Below the pieces are notes generated by a model that saw only the letters and a list, made by a program, of their open reading frames with translations, had not been told where the DNA came from and did no database searches. Below, piece after piece: positions 20,264-32,928 of a DNA stretch of 64,000 bases. The stretch is from Codonopsis lanceolata (Eukaryota; Streptophyta; Magnoliopsida; Asterales; Campanulaceae): assembly GCA_013146195.2 (NCBI GenBank), contig CM028378.1:84998295-85062294 (forward strand). The letters run 5' to 3'. A program made the position numbers and the translations under genes. Position 1 is the first letter of the stretch, and each line of letters opens with the position of its first letter.

Positions 20264-21593
20264 AATAAATAAATATTATTAATTAGCTATTTTTTAAAAT
20301 TTTTTTGAGGGGATTTATATTTAATCTCTAATTTAATTTTGCATTTAATGAGATTTGTTTAACGATGAGCTATTTTTAGAAAGTTGTTTTAGGCGGGAAA
20401 CTACCAAAAATAGATGTGATATTTGCTTCTGCCTTTATAGCAACATTATTGGAGTTCCAACCTTCAAATTTAACTCACATATTGAGATTTCAGAAAATGT
20501 AATTTAATTTAAATATCCACGAGTATATATCATTAAAAACATTAATGTATCTATTAGAATGACACGAAGAATGAGTTCAAATACAATCAACCTTGTAAAT
20601 TGTTCATTGATGTTATGTAATTTAAAAAGATTGCATCATAATTTTATATGACTATATAATTAAAACTAGAAACAAAAAAAAAACAAAAAACCATGTATCT
20701 CTTTCAATAACATAACTTATAATATGTTACATTTCAATTTTCAATTACGTAAAGAAACAACAAAAAAAAGGAGAAAATGTCACTCTAATTTGAACATGGT
20801 ATAAAGTTATTGATATTCTTACTTATTTGTAATGGACCATCATATATAAAATGTGTTTTTGTTTATTTTATTGAATTTTGTCCTCTTTTCAGTTGTGTAG
20901 TATGCATTCATTTGATATTGACAAAATCTCAAGCATATATTGATTCATTTGCATATTGTCTGATTCATACATTTAATAAGTTCTATACTGACACCGTGAC
21001 ATAGACACCGACACAAAATCTAGTGATAAGTTAAACTAAAATGGATCCAAACTAAAAAAAATTAAAAATAAACTCAGGTCCATGAGTATATTTTTTATTT
21101 GTTTTTTGTTTTAAATATTATAGAACTTTATTTCAAGATCTATTCAAAACAATCGTAAGTATTTTTATTTACCTATTTTTTATTTATAATAATACAAAGT
21201 TATTCAATATTTTGGAATAAATATCATTTTTACGAATTGTTTTTATATATTGATTTGGTTTGTAATTAAATATATGCACATAGACTCTGACTTATGAATA
21301 GCGTGCCTAGAAATTTGATTTCTACTTTCTTTATATACAATATTTAATAGTTATATGACTTTGGTATGTAATTAGTTATATGCCCTTTATATGACATTTT
21401 CAAATTTAATTCTCCAAATAAAAAAGTAAACTCAATTGGAATAGTTTCTATCAACATCATTAAATGGCATTTCCCAAATTCAATTTCCAAAAAACATTTG
21501 ACATAAGCAGAACATATATAAGCGATTCCATTTTTGGAAAGTGGGTTTTGGCGGAAACTTTCTAAAAATGGTGCACTTCTGTTTTTATATATA
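20264..21593. other. AT-rich intergenic DNA
   Basis: No gene is recognised. Two similar segments (about 20375-20450 and 21535-21590, sharing GGCGG(G)AAACT followed by TAAAAATGG-like words) indicate an old dispersed repeat. Confidence 0.4.
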
Positions 21594-21900
21594 CTAAAAC
21601 ACAACCGTGCAATACACGGTTCAATATTGATATAAATAAAACAATATAAAATTTTAATCATAACCATATCACCGAATAATTATATGAAAAAATCATGAGT
21701 TCAATACGCATATAAAACAAATTATAGATGTGTTAATTTTTTAAACATATCTTTAAATTGATATCAAAGTGACATGTCCTTGCCAAAACAGTTTACTTTG
21801 TACAATAACAATTGAAGTTAATCATAGAAAAGTCATAATCAAAGCATTTGTCCAATACACGGAGCATATATTCATATCAATACAATAGTTAAAACTTTAG
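21594..21900 (-). mobile_element. decayed Helitron-like 3' terminus
   Basis: A perfect-stem hairpin AACCGTG-CAATA-CACGGTT (21603-21621) lies a few bases from TTAG on the minus strand (21594-21597), where Helitrons end CTAG. A degenerate second copy of the same subterminal sequence starts near 21853. The 5' end is not found. Confidence 0.4.
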
Positions 21901-22825
21901 TGCTAATAAATTAAACAAATTATTGCAACATAAAGATTATGAGTTCGATGTGTAGAATTGAATATCATAATTTTATAACATTAAAATTAAAATTATTTTA
22001 TTTGGCTTTCATGTAGAATTCAATTAAAAATCAAAACGTATAAGCAAATTAATAGAAAGAAAAAAAATTAATGAAAATCAAGAGTCTTTAGGTTTAAAAA
22101 ATTTTTACCATTGGAGAAAAAAAAAATAAATTTCTGGAATAAAAATGTTACGAATTTCAATTCAATTCAAATTCTAATATTTTTTCTAGATATAAACAAT
22201 AAAATTTACATTGGAGCCGACAATTTCAATTCCAAACAATTGAATTGAGGTTCTTTTTCTCTCATTCTCTACTCTGAAGTCTCAACAAAATATAAATTCA
22301 TTGATATGTTTCTCATATTAAAAAATGATATTAAAATATATACAAATAAATCTATATAAATAAAATTTATAATAATGTTTAAAAAAAATTGATAGTGCAT
22401 ATAATATCAGACAAAGGACAAATTGTTTGTGATATAACATGTTTTGTCACAAAACCTTCAAAACTACACTTTTCAAAATTGGTAATTTTTGCAAAATAAT
22501 TCAAGTATTATGGTTCAATTTAAAAATCAGACATAAGGAAAAAAGAAATAAAAATAGTATATAACCAAGAAAAATAAATGTAGGAGATTGTTCAAGGAAA
22601 ATGAACCAAAAATTCAAACGATCGATGGATAGACATCATAAAATCTGTTTTAAACTGGACTATGGATAACTTTTGAACCATGACCCGGTAAACATCCATA
22701 AAACCACGTTGTTTCCTCAGTTGTTTATTAATTTTAATTCGTGATTTAGTCCACTAACAAACAAATTCGATCCAAATATTAATTAATTTCATCATCAGTA
22801 CTTTTTTTAGATCTAATTTTTTTTA
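21901..22825. other. AT-rich intergenic DNA
   Basis: Nothing recognisable. It is AT-rich with poly-A and poly-T runs. Confidence 0.4.
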
Positions 22826-23201
22826 GGGAAAATTACTTATTTTACCAACATACTATATGGTAGTGACACAATTGACCACATACTTTGTATAAGACAAATT
22901 TAACAAATGTATTAAAATTTGAAACAAAAATGTATGAAATGGACAAACAATTTATACAAAATGTGACACAATTCATTAAGTTGCCGTTGAACTTCGTTAA
23001 CAACTCGCTGACGTGGCTATCCATGCAAGCAGACACGTACGTATCCACATCATCGCTCCTTGATGACTTGTAAACGATCGCTACGTAATTGGTGTCATTT
23101 GCCTTTAAAATAGAGTACATTTGTTAAATTAGTTTTATACAAAGTACATGATCAATTGTGTCGCCCTCAATTAGTACGTTGGTTAAAAAAACAATTTTCC
23201 C
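22826..23201. mobile_element. MITE-like element with ~85-bp terminal inverted repeats
   Basis: The left arm GGGAAAATTAC...CATACTTTGTATAAGAC...ACAAATGT and the right arm are inverted copies about 85 bp long, ending TTTTCCC. The 376-bp element has no coding sequence. The flanks are poly-T, so the duplication length cannot be read with confidence. A half copy adjoins element A at 11335-11434. Long inverted repeats favour a Mutator-like origin, but this is not proven. Confidence 0.75.
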
Positions 23202-23728
23202 GAATTTTTTAACATGTATATGTCACTAAAAATCAGAAATTATCCGGCTTCCATTTTTTTACATGTAGCTATCTGTCTCAAAAAATTGGTCATATCTCGA
23301 TTTATAGATGTTTTTACACTAATAACTTTGGTTATGATGAAATGAAAAAAATTATCAGATCTAGGTAATATTATAAATTGATTATCAGATCTGTGAATTA
23401 ATTTTACTTCAAAGTGTGTATATGAATTCGTTTCAAAATCGTTGTTTTATTTCATCTCTATTTTTCCTAGCCTAGATATTGATACAAAGAAATTGACAAA
23501 AAAAACTTGGTTTTGTTATCTCTCATGTTTCTACTATGCATATTTTTTTTTTAATATACTAAATAAGAATGTAAAGAGGTTTTGGAATCATTTATCCAAT
23601 CAACCATTTTTATTTTTAATTTCCAATATAAAAAGTGGCTTATAATCACATATTCACTCCACATTGTTAGACCTTGAAAAAAGGTAATTGTTTTCTTTCC
23701 TTTATTAAGTTATAATGGCAAGTAAAAA
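23202..23728. other. AT-rich intergenic DNA
   Basis: Nothing recognisable. Confidence 0.4.
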
Positions 23729-23870
23729 AGAGTCCAGATCTTTTGTATCACTTGTGTGTACCACTGGTGTACCACTTTTTATCTCCATTATTGTATTCCA
23801 ATCATTACATGTCAACCAATGATTGAGATAAAAAGTGGTACACACAAGTGGTACAAGAGATCTGGACTCT
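23729..23870. mobile_element. fold-back MITE
   Basis: The left arm begins AGAGTCCAGATCTTTTGTA and the right arm is its inverse ending GATCTGGACTCT. The arms of about 57 and 49 bp surround a loop of about 35 bp. The left arm has an extra copy of ACCACTGGTGT. A transcript would form a long hairpin. No target duplication is clear in the A-rich flanks. Confidence 0.7.
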
Positions 23871-24191
23871 ATAAAAAAATAAAAGTTTTCATTGTTTAGG
23901 AATTAGGGGATAAAATCCAACTTACACACAATATTGACTTTTTTTAAAATTATCAATATTGACTTCTTTCTTTGTATCTAAGATGCTTTACCCTTGGAAT
24001 TGAGTCACTGGTCTCTGTTCCACGCCTTCCACCTACTAATATATTTAGATGATGGTAGTTCAGAGAAACATTGTTTGAATTTTGAAGCCTATCTTAAGCA
24101 TGATATGTTATCAGATATCAATAGTTGAAATTTGTTGTTATAGTTGTAACTATTACAAGAAATTTTACAAACACACCAATTGAAACACTTA
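23871..24191. other. intergenic DNA
   Basis: Nothing recognisable. Confidence 0.4.
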
Positions 24192-24456
24192 GGACTTGTT
24201 TGATAACCATTTCATTTTTAATATTTTTGTTTCAATTTCTAATTTTTTGTGCAAAATACAAATAGAAATACATTTGACAATCATTTTTATTTCTGATAAA
24301 CTAGAAACGTTTCTCATTTTTCCCCAAAATTTAGAAAAAAAAAATTTCGTTTTTTTTAAAGAGAAATAATTCTTTTTTGAAACTTGAAAGAGTCAAGGTC
24401 GACAACTTAAATGACGTCGAGCCTTCAAACTTTGACATGAAAATTTTCAACCCGAA

Positions 24457-24539
<83 letters not shown>

Positions 24540-25192
24540 TGTGTGTGTACCCTAAACTCGTTAACCCATCCGACCTGACCTAAAAAATCATATGACCCAA
24601 CCGAACCCGTTAATATTTTTGGGTTGCACGTGTAACCCGTTTTGACCCAAAAATATTAATGGGCGGGTTAAAGTGGGTCGAGTCCGTTACTCATATTGAT
24701 CTGATAGTTTTTACTCTATAAAATTATGAATTTTTGAGAGAAAATCTAGATTAAGACGAGCTGTCCCGTTTTAGCCTATCACTAGTTTAACCCGGCACAT
24801 CTCAACCCGTTTGATATTCGGGTTCTAATGGGTTTCGACCCGTCACTCGTTTCAACCCGACCCAACGAATAAGGAACTACTTATCCACATTTTTTTTATA
24901 GTAGATGAAATCAAGTGAATTATTATTCAACTTTTTTCAATTGGATATAATATAGTATTATAGAAGTTGTAATATGTTAATTTTTTTGAAAAAGAATATA
25001 TAACTTTATGAAAGGAAATAAAAATGTTTGTCAAAAATGATTAACTTTTATTTCTTTTTCATAATAAAAATAGAAATGGTTATCAAACATGCTTTTGTTT
25101 CTTATTCAAAATAAAAAAAAAGAAATAGAAAGAAAGTGAAACAGAAACATGTAAAACAAAAAAAAGAAATAGAAATGTTACTAAACATTATC
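24192..25192. mobile_element. TIR element with TTA duplication (PIF/Harbinger-like), copy 1
   Basis: The ends are GGACTTGTTTGATAAC on the left and an inverse copy GATAATGTTTAGTAAC on the right, flanked by TTA (24189-24191 and 25193-25195). A 3-bp TTA duplication is typical of PIF/Harbinger elements. A homologous copy lies at 62105-63145. The interior has many GGGTT/AACCC words and a compound microsatellite, but no transposase. Confidence 0.72.
24463..24548. repeat. compound microsatellite (TC)n(TA)n(GT)n
   Basis: About 40 bp of TC, then about 35 bp of TA, then a short GT run, inside the TIR element. It is absent from the equivalent place in the 62-kb copy, which has only a short TA run. Confidence 0.9.
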
Positions 25193-25259
25193 TTAATTTT
25201 CATTAATAAAATATATTTTTTAAATATATGCATAGATTGCTTATAAGATATTGTTGGGA

Positions 25260-25424
25260 TACTTGTAACGATTGCTTCGGCTAAAAAAGTTTTACAAAAA
25301 TTGAGACCAACTATGTCGCCAAAAGATTTAATGGATTGACAATTTTATCAATTGAAAAAAGGAAAAGTAGAAAAAATAATTAATAACTTTGCATCTCAAA
25401 AGACTAGAAAAATATATTTAAAAT
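25260..25424 (+). pseudogene. hAT transposase C-terminal remnant
   Basis: The frame reads as a decayed version of the hAT C-terminus at 1875-2060: LQKLRPTMSPKDLMD, then a stop, QFYQLKKGKVEKIINNFASQ and KTRK. It is followed at 25490-25530 by GGCCCCAATTT...GTCGCCTCTGCCC, which resembles a hAT subterminal region. No intact ends or duplication were found. Confidence 0.6.
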
Positions 25425-25529
25425 AAATAAAAATTGAATAGTTATAAAGCTAATAAATTAAACCTTAATTTTATTTTTCACACATTTATGCTTTAGGCCC
25501 CAATTTAAATAAAGTCGCCTCTGCCCGCA

Positions 25530-26367
25530 CCCCCACCCCAACCCCACCCCCATGAAAATGATTTGCCCTTCAATGATTTTGTCTCCATGTGAATGATAAT
25601 ACTTAAAGCTTTGTACGGCCTGCAATTACAACTAAGATTTTTTTACAAACATTTTTTGTTTTGTGATAGATACCTAGTTAATTAAAAGATCAATAAAAAA
25701 TAGATCATATTGATTTGTTCTAATTAGAAAAGATGATTGTAATTATGTCATCAAAACTGTTGTATTTATAAATGACTGATTTTTTTGTAGGTTGGAATAT
25801 TCTTTGGCTTCATGATATTGTAGCCATATCTAGTTTTTATATAATAAGAGTCTGTTTGGTCTTGTGTTTTGTCCAATACGTTGGCCAAAAATGTAGTTTT
25901 TTCTGTTATAGTTTGTTTGAATGCAACGTTTGAATAAGTTGTACATGTGGTATCAAAACAGGCCCTCCGTTTTCTCCTCTAAAAATGAGAGCTTTAAAAA
26001 ATATTATATTTTAAAAAAATTGTGTTTTTTAAAAAAATTATATCTTAACAAGCTGTGTTTTAAAAACATTACATCAAGCTTTAAGTCGTTTTAAGTTTAA
26101 GTAATAGGCTTCTATATTTGGGTGAAATTAAGATTATGGGCTTAACAAATTTTTTTTTTGGGTGGGGGGGTGTTAGGAGCTAAGCGAGACAACTCAAGAA
26201 AGTTCGCAAGTAACTTATGAGCTCGAGTGACACGTGTTGTTTTCCCCTATCAAAAGCTCAGTTCAAGCTCGAGTAGATCAACCTGACAAATAGTTACACG
26301 AGCCTAGTCTGAGCTAGCCAAATACTTGACTTGGCTCGTCTCATATTCATATACACCCCTATTTAGA
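25530..26367. other. AT-rich intergenic DNA
   Basis: Nothing recognisable. A poly-T run next to a poly-G run lies at about 26150-26170. Confidence 0.4.
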
Positions 26368-26585
26368 GCACTTGTATTCTGGGCAAGTCTATATAAATTG
26401 AGCTTCAAATTATCTATCTCACTCTTTATCACATTTTCTATTTCATTGAATCTCAGCCCCACATGTTTCCTTATAAAAAAATGACTTGCTAAAATAACAA
26501 GGAACGTGTACGACAGAGATTCAATGAGACAGAGATTGTAATAGACAATTTGAAGCCCCTAAATTGAAGCCTGAAGTATAAGTGC
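26368..26585. mobile_element. fold-back MITE
   Basis: The left arm GCACTTGTATTCTGGGCAAG...TTGAGCTTCAAATTATCTAT...TTCATTGAATCTC is matched by an inverse right arm ending ATAAGTGC. Together they cover almost the whole 218 bp. There is no coding sequence, and the target duplication is unclear. Confidence 0.62.
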
Positions 26586-26702
26586 ATGAAAAATAAAACT
26601 AAGGCATTATTTAATTAGCCTTAGAACTATTCAACTGCTTTCAATTTTACTAACTGTTACAACTTTATGAAGGAAAGATAATGGATTCTTTTTTTCTGAG
26701 GC

Positions 26703-26838
26703 CTAATAAATGGAGTGACTATGTGATTAACTAAAAGAAAATATAGTTACTATATATATGATACCTAAAACTAATAAATGGAGTGAATATGTGATTAACT
26801 AAAAGAAAATATAGTTACTATATATATGATACCTAAAA
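26703..26838. repeat. 68-bp tandem duplication
   Basis: Two head-to-tail copies (26703-26770 and 26771-26838) differ at about one position (GTGACTATG against GTGAATATG). Confidence 0.9.
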
Positions 26839-26841
26839 CTA

Positions 26842-27968
26842 TGGGGCCTAAAATTATGGAGGGCCTAAAACGGTTGTCGTAATTGCCTATATACTAGAGC
26901 CACGCTGCTTGTATTCTAGTAAACTAGTCCTCGTTGAAAGCCTTTGAAGAAGCAAGCAACACAAGCTTGTTGGGATATTCAAGTTGTTAGAAAATAATAC
27001 CAGGAATTATCAGATATACAATTACAAAATAAATTATTACTGCTATGAATTTCTTAAAAGCGTGCAGAAGTTTTCAAGTCTGCTGGTGAGAAAGTTTTTT
27101 GGTGCTTCGTATAGCCTTGTTAATGTAGTTCGAGCAACGTTGATACAAGTGTGTTGATGCTTGTGACCCACCCGCGGAAGGCTACTGATCTAAGGCCTGT
27201 GTTGGACACAGTTTCCTTAAAACAGATTTGTCTCTTCCCTGTAAATGATTGAAAGTTTCTACGGGTGTCAGTCTCCCAGGATACAATGGAGACACCGGAG
27301 ATATCTTGCACTGAGGTTTCCGGTAAACTAAATAAGTTTTCGGACTAAATAACCAACTTGCAGGAGGCCAAAGGAAATGAGAGCTAGAAGCAAATGCAGA
27401 GTGCATGGAGAAGGTCGTAAAAAATGTGTGTCAAATTAGGGAAAACAGCTTACAGAATTCAAAAGAAAAAATAACAAAGACTAATCACACCATAATTTGC
27501 ACCGCACCCCCACCCCTAACTGGCACGCGTGAGAGAGAGTCTCTACTTTACATAAGCTTAACTCTTACACATAAGGAGCTTGTATTTAAACCACTCAAGT
27601 ATTTGTTATTTCTCAATGTGGGACAGACCCACTTCCAACACCACACTTTTCATTCATAACTTATTCATCCAAACATCAAACTGGACAAATAAATATACGA
27701 TTTCGACGTTCTCAAGGAGTAGAACACGATTACATAATTACCCTTGTCATTATACAAAAATCTTGTTGAGAACTTTTTGTCTCAAGTTACACAATTTCCT
27801 TCACAAAAACACTTCCAACACAAGCTTGTGCGAATTATTGAAAGTCATCTTCTTAGTGATAATCAATCTTTACTTCTCACTTTGTTTTCAATCAACCTAG
27901 AAAAGAGAAGATGTAACATAAACCTTTTCCTTCATCCCTTAATCTATATGCTATAAGCTTTGATTTTG
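26842..27968. other. unassigned region, possibly an old solo LTR
   Basis: No coding frame is recognised. TTATTTCTCAATGTGGGAC near 27605-27625 is a phrase common in plant retrotransposon LTRs (established observation), and TGTTAGAAAATAATACC starts near 26987. I could not confirm both ends or a duplication. Confidence 0.3.
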
Positions 27969-27973
27969 ACTGT

Positions 27974-28586
27974 TGATGTATCCAAAATGTTTAGATACAC
28001 TAGGCTTTACAATCTGGATATCTGGCTTTCAATTCTATCTGTATCTTCAAGGCCCAAACTTGTCAAACAATTCAAAAGTCACCGTGAACTTGGCAGGGGA
28101 TTTCCCTGCAAATGCACTCCGACGTGAAAATCAGCTATCACACAGTTGAGTATACAATTTGATAGAGTTTAGCCAGAGTTTATGTTAGCGTACCTTCCCT
28201 CTCTATTCCAAGGGGTTTATATAGCCAGCCTTGAAGGCTAGAAACTGAACATTTAGTGCAGGAGCATGAAGGGTGGGCACATTTATGACCACGTCCGAAA
28301 CGTGGGGGCGGATCACCCGGCATTAACTCCCCACGTTCAAGACAGTTGTTACTGTGTAACTGAACAAGAAGAACGTGCTCGTTAAGACCTCTATACCTGC
28401 TCGATGTGTTCTTGGCCCCCAGGCTTCAAGTAGATGGCTCCTCGCTTGTTATGCATAGGCAATCAGGGATCTGTCTCTGCTCTGTTATGAGTTAAGCTTG
28501 GATCATGAGTAATACACGTGATTTGCTAGTGACCATGGGTGCAGGTCGGGCACATGACCGAACTGGGCCTGGGGCTGTGCAATTGA
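27974..28586 (-). repeat. Element C left LTR
   Basis: On the minus strand it starts just after AGTAGGGGGCCA (polypurine-like) at about 28586 and ends TTGGATACATCA at 27974. A plant-like CTATATAAACCCC promoter element lies near 28210-28222. Its U5 contains TGAAAGCCAGATATCC (28016-28031, minus strand), identical to 16 nt of the tRNA-Glu complement. Confidence 0.75.
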
Positions 28587-28915
28587 TGGCCCCCTACTTT
28601 CTTGTCTAGCGAGCATACGTGCTTGGAGCGAGGATCATAATATCCTGACTCCTTCTGGAAGCTTGATCGTTGTAAGACTTGTTCATTTTGATTATAAGAA
28701 AGATTGGTCAAACAAGCTTGATAGTAGGAAGAGCAGGTAGGAGCAGGGATGCATTGATGGGATGTTAGAGTGCAGCCGTCGTTTGAGTCTTTAGGCTGCA
28801 TGCGTGCATCTTTCCCGAGGCGGCATTAAATGCGATGCCTCGGTCCCCATGCCGCGTGTCCGGGAAGCCACGTCTGCAGGTATTCCTTTCTTCCTATTTT
28901 GCCCTCCGCTTGACC

Positions 28916-28923
28916 TATAAAAA
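28916..28923 (+). promoter_or_regulatory. TATA box of element C antisense gene
   Basis: TATAAAAA in the context ACCTATAAAAACGAG, followed by a CT-rich leader. It lies about 170 bp before a possible splice donor (AG|GTATTC at 29089-29094). The layout parallels elements A and B. Confidence 0.58.
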
Positions 28924-29474
28924 CGAGCGTTCCCTTCTATTTCATTCTTTTCACAACTCCTTCAAACTCACAAACCTCCATCACCTTTCGTTCTTCATTG
29001 TTCTTCACACCACCAGTGCATATTGAAGAATCAAGGCTGCGACCAGGACAAAAATTTGCTCTAACTCATAAATCTTTCCAAAACGATAGGTATTCTTCTG
29101 CCTTTAAAGCCTCTCTTCTTTCATTACCATCTACATCTCCATCCCATTTTCTGCTAGAAATCTAGATTAGGGGTCTTGATGTTGTAGGCTGAACATTTCA
29201 ATATCCTTCACTGAAACCTCTCGATCTCTACCTTTCTTTTGATTTCTGTCTGATGTTCGCCATACAACTATCATCTAGATTTTCTGGATTCGTCTTAATT
29301 GCATTTTCCGAGTTTTGAATCACACTGAATACACATATAGGTAGGAATCGAGGAAATTATAAACTAGTGCCCTGTTCACTGGTTTGAAATGTAAACCCTA
29401 ACCAAGGGTTTTGCTTACCCATTCATGCTTGCCTTCACGAGCATGAGCTAATGTATGGTCCTTGATTCCTGTAG

Positions 29475-31598
29475 GATGTCTTCATGCGATGAGAGTAGTT
29501 CAGATATGGAAGGACGTAGCTACGACCATGGAGCTTCATCCGAAAGCGAAGAGAGTTTTGAAGTAGAGCCTAGTAGCTTTGAGGAAACCGAGCTAGACGA
29601 GATCTTAACCACTAATGCCATACCTAAACTACCCGAGCAGGGGTCTCTAATCGCTCCTGGTGAGGAACATGAAGCAAGTGTTGAAGACTAGCAGGTAAAA
29701 GATCATAATGCTAACGTTAACGTTGAAAACGAGCAAGAGTCTGCTGACAAGGACAGATGCTTTTACTCTGAATCTCCAAGCATAAGCGCTCATTAGGAAA
29801 AAAGGAAGAAAGCTACTCACCGAAAAGGGAAAAAACATGTGGTCGATGAACCTGCCTTGATGAGATGGGATGATCTGACTTGTGACCGTTTGGTTCTACT
29901 CCCTGGGCATTGATCCCAAAAATTATCGAGTGAAGGCCTTCGACCTAGACATAGAAAAAGACGGGTACAACTATCAGGGAGACCGCATGGTCTTTGACTT
30001 CGATTTTTTCCTGGTCGGTTTACGGCTTCCCTTACATCCCTTCATCATCGAATTCCTCCTCTACAACAACGCCTTCCCCTGCGACCTAACCCTCACCACA
30101 GTGAGATTTCTGGTCGCATTTACCATTGATTGCAGGCTGCCCGGGTTTGAGCCCAACATGACCTTATTCCGAAAACTTTTCTTATTCTCGCTAGATAAGA
30201 AGAATGGGCGCATCACGGGCCGCTCCAACCCTAACTACTTCAAGGTTCTCAATGACGGTCCTAGTAAAGTCGAAGCCTGGGATGGGAAGGCCTTGCTCAT
30301 TGAATCTTGAGTAGGATGGCCCTATGCACCGTACTTACATAGCATTGAAATCCCAAAGTTCGATAGAAATGCCTTTCGAGCTGGTGAACCCCAGATAGCC
30401 AAAGCATTCAGAACCTTGCTCGGCGTGAGAGAAGGCCGAAGTGGGCAAGATTGGGTTCTGGTGACTGGACTGGGTGGCCCTTACGTCAGACCCCACTCTT
30501 CTCCGTCTGGCAGGTGTATTAAGTTGGCCGGTAGAAAGAGTGGAGCCCCGAATCAACGTTGAAACCAAAGAACCCCACCCATACTGGGGTAGCTGCCATG
30601 GGAGATTCCCCAGCGAGTGTCATGATTGTGAACGAGTTGGGACCAGTTGTACCCCTGCCTTCTCACTGAATGGTCTTCATATTAACCTTCTTTGCCTGTA
30701 TTTTGCATTTTTCTTATGCCCGAACTTTTTATGATTATTTCCCTTGTAAATTGACTTGCAAATATGAGACAACAAAAGGACACCAATAGATTTCTACTGG
30801 CCATGAAAAGAGGCTCCACTATAAGAAATACCCAATTGGCCGCTCTAGAGCATGCCAACCTTCCCACCGTTCATACTGCTAATACGAGACGTGGAACGAG
30901 CCGGGGACGAACTGAGCCAAGTCGGGTTGCCACTTCTGACCCCACTATTGTTCCTGTCCCAACTATTCCCACCATCACCGTTCTAGCTGCTACTATCTCG
31001 GCCAATCTTGTGACCACCATTGAAGCGCCCTCAACCAAGCGGCCTACCACCGAACTTCCTACTGATAGAGAACCAGGTCGCAGACAGAGGGAAGCGATCA
31101 TGTTGAGACATCTGGGCCCCGAGTGCCTTCATGGCACAGAGAAAACTTTCAGATGCCCGAGACTCGGGGGCGAGCTATCAGTCTGATTGCTGAAGTGGCT
31201 AATGTCCCTGACTTGCACAACATCAATACAAATAAACGTGGGGGTCACATTGCCACAGTTGGGCTTGGCATAATGAAAAGGCTCGCCACAGTAGCTTCTA
31301 GAAAAGGAGTGTCAAGCATTCTAGCTCGATCTTGGCGGCCCGGCGAGATCGAGATGTGCATGGCCGAGGTAACTATTTCCCCCTTTGCCTGTAAGAGTGA
31401 ATGAACCTTACATGTCTTGTTTTTAACTTGTATCTTTCATTTTCAGATGGCCACCAAAACTGAGCTGATATATGATCGGCTCATTAAAAACATGAAGTCC
31501 TCCGGCTCACTGACCACTGAGAAGAACAAGTTAGAAGAGCAGGTCAACACTCTTCGAGTTGAGCGAAGAAGCTATAACTGCCAAGGTGACTGAGCTCT
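29475..31598 (+). pseudogene. Element C antisense gene, 5' exons (PF04195-type domain), interrupted by copia D
   Basis: After a candidate intron (29090-29474, ending CTGTAG) the frame starts MSSCDESSSDMEGRSYDHGA with an acidic, Ser/Glu-rich N-terminus; stops occur near 29689 and 29794. A frameshift near 29870 leads into the conserved domain: VWFYSLGIDPKNYRVKAFD, FDFFLVGLRLPLHPFIIEFL, FPCDLTLTTVRFLVAFTIDC and PSKVEAWDGKALLIES, then a TGA at 30308. Downstream there is a Thr/Pro-rich stretch (30764-31186) and an AG|GTAACT...TTTTCAG|ATGGCC intron (about 31367-31446). The start of a coiled coil reaches VTEL, where copia D is inserted. The function is unknown. Confidence 0.7.
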
Positions 31599-32859
31599 TG
31601 TTGTTTCTCATTATATCTTGATTTGCATTTGTTCATTCATTACATTAGGTTCTATACTTAGTGGCTAAATGGGCTGCGTACCAGATAGCATGGAAACTGT
31701 GTATAGAACTTTGCCTTAGAATAGTTTCTTAGATTTCACATGTTTCAGCGGAAGACTTCGACTGAAGGTGATTTCAAATTTAAGGCTTCACTAGAAGACT
31801 TCACTAGAAGACCTTACCTTATATGCACTTTGATGGCGTGTCCAAATTTCATTCGATTTCAAGCTTAAGTGGATTATTTAATTCAACTTTATTTAGTTTG
31901 AATTTGAATTAATCCATCTTCAAATCAGCGCTTGACTTCTTAGACACACCCCTCCAACTTTTTCGAAAAAGCATGAAGACTTTCACCTCCTGAATGTGGC
32001 AGAGTAGGTGTACAATCTAACACAAACAGACTATACCAACTACTACAGGTCTGCAACTCTGTTTGTTGCCCTCCTGCCAGTTGCTGCACCTACTCCTCTC
32101 CATACCCTGATCAGTTTCAGGTAGAAGATGAAGTCAACAAAGCAGCTCCAAGAATTTAATGCAATTAACCTAATAGAGTTGTTTCTCACTTCATCTTCCC
32201 CAACGGTCTCAAGAATGCCCAACTATAAATACTACCATTAAAGACTGAAGAAAAAAATGCTTTGAATCTATCCAACAACATCAAGCTTTATACTCAGTGC
32301 ATTCAAGAGATCATTAACTGATTAACGAAGTCCTTAACAACAACAAGAAGATCTGCATCAACTGTCAATCATGTACTTCTTATTGTTGTACTTTTTACTA
32401 TTCTTCTACACATTGAATATTCTGTTTTTCCAGATATTCAATTCCCCACCCCCAAACACAAGTCAAATATTTTATACACAATCCATTGGATATTTCTGTA
32501 ATAGAACTAGTGGAAAACATAGTGCACATTTAAATCCAAGGTTGACTGCTTTGGTGGTGGACGTAGCACTCTTTATAGTGCAAACCATTTTAAAATACAT
32601 GTGTTCCTTACTTACTGTTCTAAGTGTCTTCATTGTATTTACTTATTCCTTTGAGCAGCAAACTTAAGTAATCAGTTAAGTCTACCGGTAGAGCTTCGCT
32701 AGCAAACTTAGTCTGTCCTCCTTACAAGTCTTCCGCTACTTCAATCTTTTTAATAGATTGCAAGTGCTTGTTCTAGGAATTATTACGAAAAGTTTTAAGT
32801 GTTTAATAAGCTATTCAACCCCCCCTTCTAGCTTATTACTGTGCCCTTTGGGACTAACA
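31599..32859 (+). repeat. Copia D 5' LTR
   Basis: 1261 bp, TGTTGTTTCT...GACTAACA, nearly identical to 46883-48144. A short TATAAATAC motif precedes a transcript-leader-like region (about 32224-32232). Confidence 0.93.
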
Positions 32860-32928
32860 ATTGGTATCAGAGCTAAACTCTTCTAAAACTAGTTTTTCCA
32901 AGATTAACCTCTTGAGAGACAAGATCCA

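Noticed and set aside
23729..23870. A microRNA precursor
   Set aside because: The near-complete inverted repeat with long arms and a duplicated segment is typical of a MITE. No small-RNA evidence is available from sequence alone.
30871..31101. Minus-strand open frame opposite the Thr/Pro-rich part of the element C gene
   Set aside because: Shadow of low-complexity coding sequence; no motif.
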